Assembly: GCA_026988195.1 (NCBI GenBank)
Contig: JALSLS010000371.1
Coordinates: forward strand, 1-9,911
Length of the DNA: 9,911 nucleotides
Source: Methylomonas sp.
GTDB taxonomy: Bacteria > Pseudomonadota > Gammaproteobacteria > Methylococcales > Methylomonadaceae
Reading direction: 5' to 3'
Shown: in pieces, positions 5,730 through 9,911 of the stretch
Position numbering within the stretch: the stretch's first letter is position 1
Layout: each line of letters starts with the position of its first letter
The notes under the pieces: generated by a model
What the model saw: only the letters and a program-made list of their open reading frames with translations
Told to the model about the DNA's origin: nothing
The model's database searches: none
Position numbers and translations under genes: made by a program

Positions 5730-6950
5730 TTACTTAGGTCCGTAATGCGACTCAATATACCGTTCAACTAACGCTTGAAATTCTTCAGCAATTCTGTCAC
5801 CTTTTAAGGTAACTGTTTTTTCTCCATCTTCGTATACTGGCGCTACAGGCGTTTCACCTGTACCGGGTAGGCTAATTCCAATATTAGCATTCTTGCTTTC
5901 TCCTGGGCCATTAACAACACAGCCCATCACCGCAACTTCCATTTCTTCAACGCCATGGTACTTATCTTTCCAAGTAGGCATTTGGTTACGTAAGAAAGAC
6001 TGGATATCTTGAGCTAGTTTTTGAAAATAGTCGCTAGTGGTTCTACCACAACCTGGACACGCTATAACCATTGGAGTAAATGATCTAAAGCCCATTGTTT
6101 GTAATAGCTCTTGACCAACGATAACTTCATTCGTTCTATCACCACCAGGTTCAGGTGTTAATGAAATACGAATAGTATCGCCAATACCTTGTTGCATCAG
6201 TACAGATAAAGCGGCTGATGAAGAAACAATACCTTTAGAACCCATGCCAGCTTCAGTTAAACCAAGGTGCAAGGCATAATTACAACGGTTAGCTAGATCT
6301 TGATAAATACTAATTAATTCCTGAACATTACTGATTTTGCAGGATAAAATAATCTTATCTTTTGCTAAACCATATTCCTCGGCTTTTGCTGCACTTTCTA
6401 ATGCTGAAATAACAATAGCTTCACGGGTAATGGCTGGTAATTCTTGAGGGTTTTCTAAAAGTCTATTTTCATCTAATAAACGCATTAGGACAGACTGGTC
6501 TAAGCTCCCACCATTAACACCGATACGTACAGGTTTGTCATATTGGCAGGCAAATTCAATCATTTGTTGAAATTGCGGGTCACGATTTTTCCCACGACCT
6601 ACATTTCCTGGGTTGATTCTATATTTAGCCAGTGTTTGGGCGCATTCAGGATATTTTTCTAACAGTTTATGGCCGTTATAATGAAAATCACCCACAATTG
6701 GCACTGAAAAGCCTTTTTGGATTAATTGATTATGTATTTCAGGTACAGCTTTGGCGGCCTCTTCAGTATTAACTGTTACTCTAACCAGCTCTGAACCCGC
6801 TCTGGATAATTCAATTATTTGTTTGACTGAGCCAGGGATGTCGGCAGTATCAGTGTTAGTCATCGACTGAACAACGATAGGAGCGCCTCCCCCTACTTTA
6901 ATATCGCCAACCATAACTTGGTTAGTTTGTTTTCTTGGGCTAATAGACAT
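5730..6950 (-). CDS. ispG: 4-hydroxy-3-methylbut-2-enyl diphosphate synthase (flavodoxin)
   Basis: IspG (GcpE) is the penultimate enzyme of the MEP isoprenoid pathway: it converts 2-C-methyl-D-erythritol 2,4-cyclodiphosphate to HMBPP in the cytoplasm, with a [4Fe-4S] cluster and electrons from flavodoxin. The 406-residue product has the N-terminal TIM-barrel signatures (VQSMTNTDT at 27-35, VGDFHYNG at 86-93, RINPGNVG at 111-118) and the C-terminal cluster-binding domain: C298 and C301 in ACPGCGRT, C344 in MGCVVNGPGE, and E351 as the likely fourth ligand. It is about 35 residues longer than the E. coli enzyme, within the range of the family. It is alone here: the usual gammaproteobacterial neighbours rodZ and hisS are absent. 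Start ATG 6950 lacks a strong ribosome site, but the MSISPRKQTNQVMVGDIKVGG opening is typical. Confidence 0.97.
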   Translation of the reverse strand: MSISPRKQTNQVMVGDIKVGGGAPIVVQSMTNTDTADIPGSVKQIIELSRAGSELVRVTVNTEEAAKAVPEIHNQLIQKGFSVPIVGDFHYNGHKLLEKYPECAQTLAKYRINPGNVGRGKNRDPQFQQMIEFACQYDKPVRIGVNGGSLDQSVLMRLLDENRLLENPQELPAITREAIVISALESAAKAEEYGLAKDKIILSCKISNVQELISIYQDLANRCNYALHLGLTEAGMGSKGIVSSSAALSVLMQQGIGDTIRISLTPEPGGDRTNEVIVGQELLQTMGFRSFTPMVIACPGCGRTTSDYFQKLAQDIQSFLRNQMPTWKDKYHGVEEMEVAVMGCVVNGPGESKNANIGISLPGTGETPVAPVYEDGEKTVTLKGDRIAEEFQALVERYIESHYGPK

Positions 6951-6994
6951 GTTATTTTTCTGAAGTAAATAGAGATATTAAAACTGAAACCTTA

Positions 6995-7040
6995 GGGATG
7001 GACACGAAATAACTTGAACAACTTATTCCCCGCCCATTCC
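6995..7040. repeat. Imperfect hairpin between ispG and the phosphoesterase gene
   Basis: Arms 6995-7015 (GGGATGGACACG...) and 7020-7040 (...CGCCCATTCC) are complementary at about 15 of 21 positions around a GAAC loop; the inner part AATAA-TT/AA-TTATT is clearest. It lies in the divergent ispG/phosphoesterase control region, in the ispG leader if that promoter is upstream. Most likely another dispersed palindrome; a leader regulatory structure is an alternative. Confidence 0.4.
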
Positions 7041-7062
7041 TAGCTCCTAAGATAATTAGGAT

Positions 7063-7091
7063 TTAAGGTGATATACTTAAAGAATTATACT
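7063..7091 (+). promoter_or_regulatory. Possible promoter of the metallophosphoesterase gene
   Basis: TATACT (7086-7091) is a good -10; the 17-base-spaced TTAAGG (7063-7068) is a weak -35. Two copies of ATACTTAA (7073-7080 and 7103-7110), 30 bases apart, flank the -10 on the same helical face, and a TCCTAA-TTAGGA palindrome (7045-7061) lies just upstream. These could be regulator sites; no regulator is known. Confidence 0.3.
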
Positions 7092-7120
7092 CTATCCTTG
7101 AAATACTTAAGAGCTAAATT

Positions 7121-7849
7121 GTGCGAATAAATTATTTTTCTGATGTGCATCTGGAATTTGGGCCGTTAGATTTACCTGATAATAATGCTGATATAATAAT
7201 AGCAGCTGGTGATATTGGTGTTTTTAATCAAGGTGTCAACTGGCTTAAACGCTTAAAAAAACCGGTTATCTATGTTGCTGGAAATCATGAGTTTTATGGT
7301 TATGAATACAACCAGACTTTAAAAACATTGCGAGAAGAGTGTAAAGGGAGTTCCATACATTTTTTAGAAAATGATATTTTTATCTATAAAAATATTCGTT
7401 TTCTAGGCTGTAGTTTATGGGCCGATCTTTATTTAGAAGGCGATGAAAAAGCAAGAGCTTTAGGGAAAACATTAAATGATTTTAGACAAATCACTTTTAG
7501 TGATGGTCCCTTTGATCAAAAATTGTTTAGCACTTTACATTATTCTTCTAAAAAATGGTTAGAGGCTGAATTAGCTAAACCTCATGATGGTAAAACAGTG
7601 GTTATCACTCACCATGCACCCACTGAATGGAGTTGGGATGATTCTAAAAACAGATTAAAGAAAATTGCCTATTGTACGGATTTAAAATATCTATTTCATG
7701 AATACGAAATAGCAGCATGGTTTCATGGGCATATTCATAGCCCTGGTGATTATAGAATTGCTGGTGCTAGAATATTAAGCAATCCAAGAGGTTATATTGG
7801 TAAAAAATCTGTTGATAATTTTGATCAAAATAAAATTGTCGACATTTAA
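7121..7849 (+). CDS. Calcineurin-like metallophosphoesterase
   Basis: A 242-residue cytoplasmic phosphoesterase. The dinuclear metal site of the calcineurin-like superfamily is complete: SDVH (D8, H10), GD (30-31), GNHE (54-57), THHAP (H164, H165) and GHIHS (H204, H206). No signal peptide or membrane segment is present. The substrate cannot be read from the sequence; this compact single-domain form occurs in bacteria as an uncharacterised 'metallophosphoesterase'. The GTG start at 7121 has GAG (7111-7113) seven bases before it and leads straight into the first metal motif (MRINYFSDVH), so an earlier start is not needed. It is a single gene, divergent from ispG and convergent with the metalloprotease gene. 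Confidence 0.92.
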   Translation: MRINYFSDVHLEFGPLDLPDNNADIIIAAGDIGVFNQGVNWLKRLKKPVIYVAGNHEFYGYEYNQTLKTLREECKGSSIHFLENDIFIYKNIRFLGCSLWADLYLEGDEKARALGKTLNDFRQITFSDGPFDQKLFSTLHYSSKKWLEAELAKPHDGKTVVITHHAPTEWSWDDSKNRLKKIAYCTDLKYLFHEYEIAAWFHGHIHSPGDYRIAGARILSNPRGYIGKKSVDNFDQNKIVDI

Positions 7850-7862
7850 CTAAGCATTCATA

Positions 7863-7886
7863 GTAACTACACACCCATAGCTTGTG
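7863..7886. repeat. MITE-like repeat, copy 2 (one arm only)
   Basis: These 24 bases (GTAACTACACACCCATAG...) match 242-265 at 21 positions and in the same orientation. No right-hand partner (TGAGTAGTTAC-like) is found downstream, so this copy is truncated or was interrupted by the palindrome that begins at 7906. It lies 14 bases past the phosphoesterase stop. Confidence 0.55.
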
Positions 7887-7905
7887 CTCAGTGTTACGGA
7901 GTGCT

Positions 7906-7993
7906 GTAGGAAGGGCAAAGCGATAGCGTGCCCATCATAAATCAGATCGATACCCTATTGATGGGCACGTCGTACCTCCTTTGCCCATCCTAC
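7906..7993. repeat. Palindromic intergenic repeat of the GTAGGATGGGC family
   Basis: Outer arms: 7906-7920 (GTAGGAAGGGCAAAG) and 7979-7993 (CTTTGCCCATCCTAC), 14 of 15 complementary. Inner arms: GTGCCCATCA (7928-7937) and TGATGGGCAC (7959-7968), perfect. The whole 88-base unit folds on itself. Similar GTAGGATGGGCAAAG...GTGCCCATC palindromes are, as I recall, common intergenic repeats in gammaproteobacteria. It separates the convergent phosphoesterase and metalloprotease genes. Confidence 0.65.
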
Positions 7994-8103
7994 TTTTGAA
8001 TCTTAACTTATTGGTTGCGACACAGAGCATGAATCCTATTAAGCTGTTCTGAACTACAGAAAACAGACCTGTATAGGGATATAAAAGAGGGATGTAAGGA
8101 ATT

Positions 8104-8129
8104 ATTTTGACACGGAGTTGTGTCAAAAT
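8104..8129 (-). terminator. Strong hairpin overlapping the metalloprotease stop codon
   Basis: ATTTTGACAC (8104-8113) and GTGTCAAAAT (8120-8129) form a perfect 10-bp stem with a 6-base loop. The first stem base is the last base of the minus-strand TGA stop. The run of four A/T pairs at the stem foot supplies U or A tracts on both strands, but there is no further T run beyond it. Likely a terminator, possibly bidirectional. Confidence 0.5.
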
Positions 8130-8785
8130 CAAACAGAAATATCCAAAAGAGAACCTAGCGTTGGGGGAGGTTCAGTAACTTTGTTTGAATCCATTTCAGC
8201 TTTATTATTGATTTGAGAGCCCTCACTACTCTCGTCCTTTTTTTCAGTCACTTTTATTTCTTCTTTTTGTTGCTCTAATTCTTGGGATAATTTGACTAAA
8301 TCTACTCGGGCTTTTCCTGCCATTGATGTTGCCCTTCCTGCAACTTTAAGGTCTTGGGTAGAGGGGTTTGCTGGAGCCAATGCTGCACGACGAATAGCAT
8401 CTGCTTTTTTTAGAGTGGCTGCCGGGTCACCTTGGACAGGAGAGGTGCTAATACTAACTTCTCCACCAACAGCATAGCGAATACCATTTGGACCTGTTTG
8501 GTAAGTAAAACTAGCACCTCCAACAGCGAAGCCCCCTGCAACACTAAGATGGGCTTGTTCGTGGGCTTTGACTTCACTATCACGTTGTTTAAGTTGTGAT
8601 ATTTCTTGTTGATCTTGTTGACTAAGCTCTACTGTTGCTTTTTGAGTTATTTTTTTTGTTTCTGACGTAACAATATCTTGTTCTGTATTCTCTTTAGAAT
8701 CATTCGCCTGCTGATTTGTCTCAGACAAGTTCTGCTGTGAGATATAGCCACTATGAACAATAGGTTGAGAAACAGCTGCTAACAT
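8129..8785 (-). CDS. Putative metalloprotease, CJM1_0395/SprA-related family
   Basis: A 218-residue protein. Residues 1-70 are low-complexity, rich in Gln, Ser, Glu and Thr, with no signal peptide. Residues 71-165 are the conserved core of the SprA-related putative metalloprotease family (Pfam PF12118): EVKAHEQAHLSVAGG with the zinc-type HExxH motif (H75, E76, H79), then the glycine-rich GGASFTYQTGPNG and YAVGGEVSI with E109 as a possible third ligand, then the alanine-rich DAIRRAALAPANPSTQD helix. Residues 166-218 are a charged coil and a Pro-containing tail. Protease activity is assumed from the motif and, to my knowledge, not well proven for the family. No ribosome site stands before the ATG at 8785. 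Single gene, with its own hairpin at the end. Confidence 0.87.
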   Translation of the reverse strand: MLAAVSQPIVHSGYISQQNLSETNQQANDSKENTEQDIVTSETKKITQKATVELSQQDQQEISQLKQRDSEVKAHEQAHLSVAGGFAVGGASFTYQTGPNGIRYAVGGEVSISTSPVQGDPAATLKKADAIRRAALAPANPSTQDLKVAGRATSMAGKARVDLVKLSQELEQQKEEIKVTEKKDESSEGSQINNKAEMDSNKVTEPPPTLGSLLDISV

Positions 8786-8896
8786 AAAAAATAATTAAGA
8801 ATAAAAAATTAGACTGTTTTAGTTTATAGACTAATTTATCAATCATTTCAATGAAAAGTTAAATATCAGCCTCCTTTTAGAACTATTTTTCAAAGA

Positions 8897-8917
8897 AGGG
8901 TAGGCAATGCCCACCCT
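8897..8917 (-). terminator. Hairpin terminator of the formate dehydrogenase gene
   Basis: On the minus strand, AGGGTGGG...TACCCT forms an 8-bp stem (one G-T wobble) with a 5-base loop, 10 bases past the stop codon, followed by TCTTTGAAAAAT. The GGGTGGGCA-TGCC-ACCCT form also resembles a small dispersed palindrome. The T run is poor, so efficiency is uncertain. Confidence 0.55.
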
Positions 8918-8927
8918 GCTACTGAAA

Positions 8928-9911
8928 TTAATTAACTCTAACGCCGATCTCTCCACCAGCACTTGTTTTAACTGCACAGAATTTGAACTCTGGAATTTTA
9001 GCAGATGGATCTAAGGCGTCATTAGTAATTAAGTTGGCACTGGCTTCGTTATAACAAAAAGCCATAAATAGACTCCCTTTTTGAATGCCAATATCGGCAC
9101 GTGCATAAGCCGTTACTTTTCCTCGTCTTGATTCAATAGTAATCAATCCGCCAGCTTCAACACCAAGAGCAATCAAGTCCTCAGGGTGAATAGTAACCAC
9201 TGGATCTGGCTCAATTGCATCAAGCGTTGGAGAGTGACGTGTCATACTGCCTGTATGCCAATGTTCTAGCTGGCGACCTGTAATAAAGATTAATGGATAT
9301 TCATTATCAGGCATTTCATCGGCATGAATGTATTCTGCTGGAACAAAGCGACCACGACCAGAATCAGTAGGGAAGCCATCAGTAAAAATAATAGCTTCGC
9401 CTGGATCACCCACATTTTCTAAAGGATAAGTGAGTGAATCTTCAGTTTCTAATCGATCCCAAGTCATACCAGCAATACTTGGCATAGCTTGACGCATTTC
9501 GTTAAAGACATCTTCAGGGCCAGAATAAGTCCAACCACAACCTAAGCGGTTAGCAATTTCTTGCAGAATCCATAAGTCCTGTTTAGCATCACCTGGTGGG
9601 TTAACGGCTTGGCGACCCATTTGTACGCGTCTATCAGTATTTGAGAAAGTACCACTTTTTTCATAGAAAGCAGAAGCCGGTAAGATAACATCTGCAAACC
9701 CTGCAGTTTCAGTTAAGAAAATATCTTGAACAACTAAGTGCTCAAGTGCTGCAAACGCTTCACGGACATGGTTTTGGTTAGGGTCTGACATGGCAGGATT
9801 TTCACCTTGCACAAACATACCAAAGACATTCTTATCTAAAATAGCGTGAATCATTTCAACAGTGGTTAATCCACGTTTAGCATCAAGCTCTACGCCCCAC
9901 AATTTTTCGAA
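8928..9911 (-). CDS. fdsA: Formate dehydrogenase alpha subunit, C-terminal part (5' end outside window)
   Basis: The final 327 residues of a molybdopterin oxidoreductase; the gene continues beyond base 9911, and a TTG near 9902 is not a real start because the frame is open to the edge (FEKLWGVELD). The first about 200 residues are the end of the bis-MGD catalytic domain: GENPAMSDPNQNHVREA, then LTETAGFADVILPASAFYEKSG and FSNTDRRVQ. The last about 115 are the molybdopterin-dinucleotide-binding domain: ITGRQLEHWHTGSMTRHSP, PEDLIALGV and LITNDALDPSAKIPEFKFCAVK, an ending typical of NAD-dependent (FdsA/FdhA-type) formate dehydrogenases. It would oxidise formate to CO2 in the cytoplasm with NAD-linked partner subunits. 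FdsA is usually about 900-950 residues. No fdsC or fdsD follows; a terminator does. Confidence 0.9.
   Translation of the reverse strand, partial: FEKLWGVELDAKRGLTTVEMIHAILDKNVFGMFVQGENPAMSDPNQNHVREAFAALEHLVVQDIFLTETAGFADVILPASAFYEKSGTFSNTDRRVQMGRQAVNPPGDAKQDLWILQEIANRLGCGWTYSGPEDVFNEMRQAMPSIAGMTWDRLETEDSLTYPLENVGDPGEAIIFTDGFPTDSGRGRFVPAEYIHADEMPDNEYPLIFITGRQLEHWHTGSMTRHSPTLDAIEPDPVVTIHPEDLIALGVEAGGLITIESRRGKVTAYARADIGIQKGSLFMAFCYNEASANLITNDALDPSAKIPEFKFCAVKTSAGGEIGVRVN

Noticed and set aside
7935..8132. Minus-strand 65-codon frame in the phosphoesterase/metalloprotease gap
   Set aside because: It is built mostly from the palindromic repeat and the terminator hairpin, with no ribosome site and no recognisable protein character.
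8292..8477. Plus-strand 61-codon frame
   Set aside because: It is antisense to the conserved core of the putative metalloprotease.
9900..9902. TTG as the start codon of the formate dehydrogenase frame
   Set aside because: The frame is open to the window edge and continues family-like sequence (FEKLWGV), so the gene is simply cut by the window.

Overview
The window is AT-rich proteobacterial chromosomal DNA. The gene set (long-form IspG, an NAD-dependent-type formate dehydrogenase alpha subunit, a DUF1097 membrane protein, a CJM1_0395-type putative metalloprotease) and the many dispersed palindromic repeats suggest a gammaproteobacterium. A methylotroph or methanotroph (Methylococcales-like) is my best guess from the formate dehydrogenase and general protein style. 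This is inference, not something the sequence proves.

Layout, left to right. Bases 3-137 (+) are the C-terminal end of an open frame that looks like a transposase tail. It is followed by a palindromic MITE-like repeat (242-335) and a hairpin terminator (353-374). A large exported beta-propeller/phytase-like esterase gene is on the minus strand (390-2681), with a good sigma70-type promoter (2713-2741) and a gene-free, palindrome-containing leader region reaching to 3072. Next comes a minus-strand response regulator fused to an anti-sigma-type ATPase domain (3073-3969). It is divergent from a solitary peptide deformylase gene (4018-4569, +). A gap with two doubtful short ORFs and a hairpin leads to a six-helix DUF1097 membrane protein (4979-5506, +). 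Two abutting long inverted repeats (5516-5597 and 5598-5686) separate it from convergent ispG (5730-6950, -). A metallophosphoesterase gene (7121-7849, +) diverges from ispG. A second intergenic repeat cluster follows (7863-7886 and 7906-7993), then a strong hairpin and the minus-strand putative metalloprotease (8129-8785). Last is the C-terminal third of the formate dehydrogenase alpha subunit (8928-9911, -), which runs off the window.

The genes do not form an operon. Almost every one is a single transcription unit with its own intergenic region, and those regions are where the unusual structure lies: several imperfect or near-perfect inverted repeats of different families, one sharing a 24-base arm between two distant loci. 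The best functional leads are the receiver-HATPase fusion, the phytase-like exported protein with a recognisable promoter, and the possible 29-codon hydrophobic ORF joined by stop/start overlap to the frame upstream of DUF1097. I see no tRNA, rRNA, CRISPR array, phage or defence system, and I found no clear candidate for a wholly new multi-gene system.
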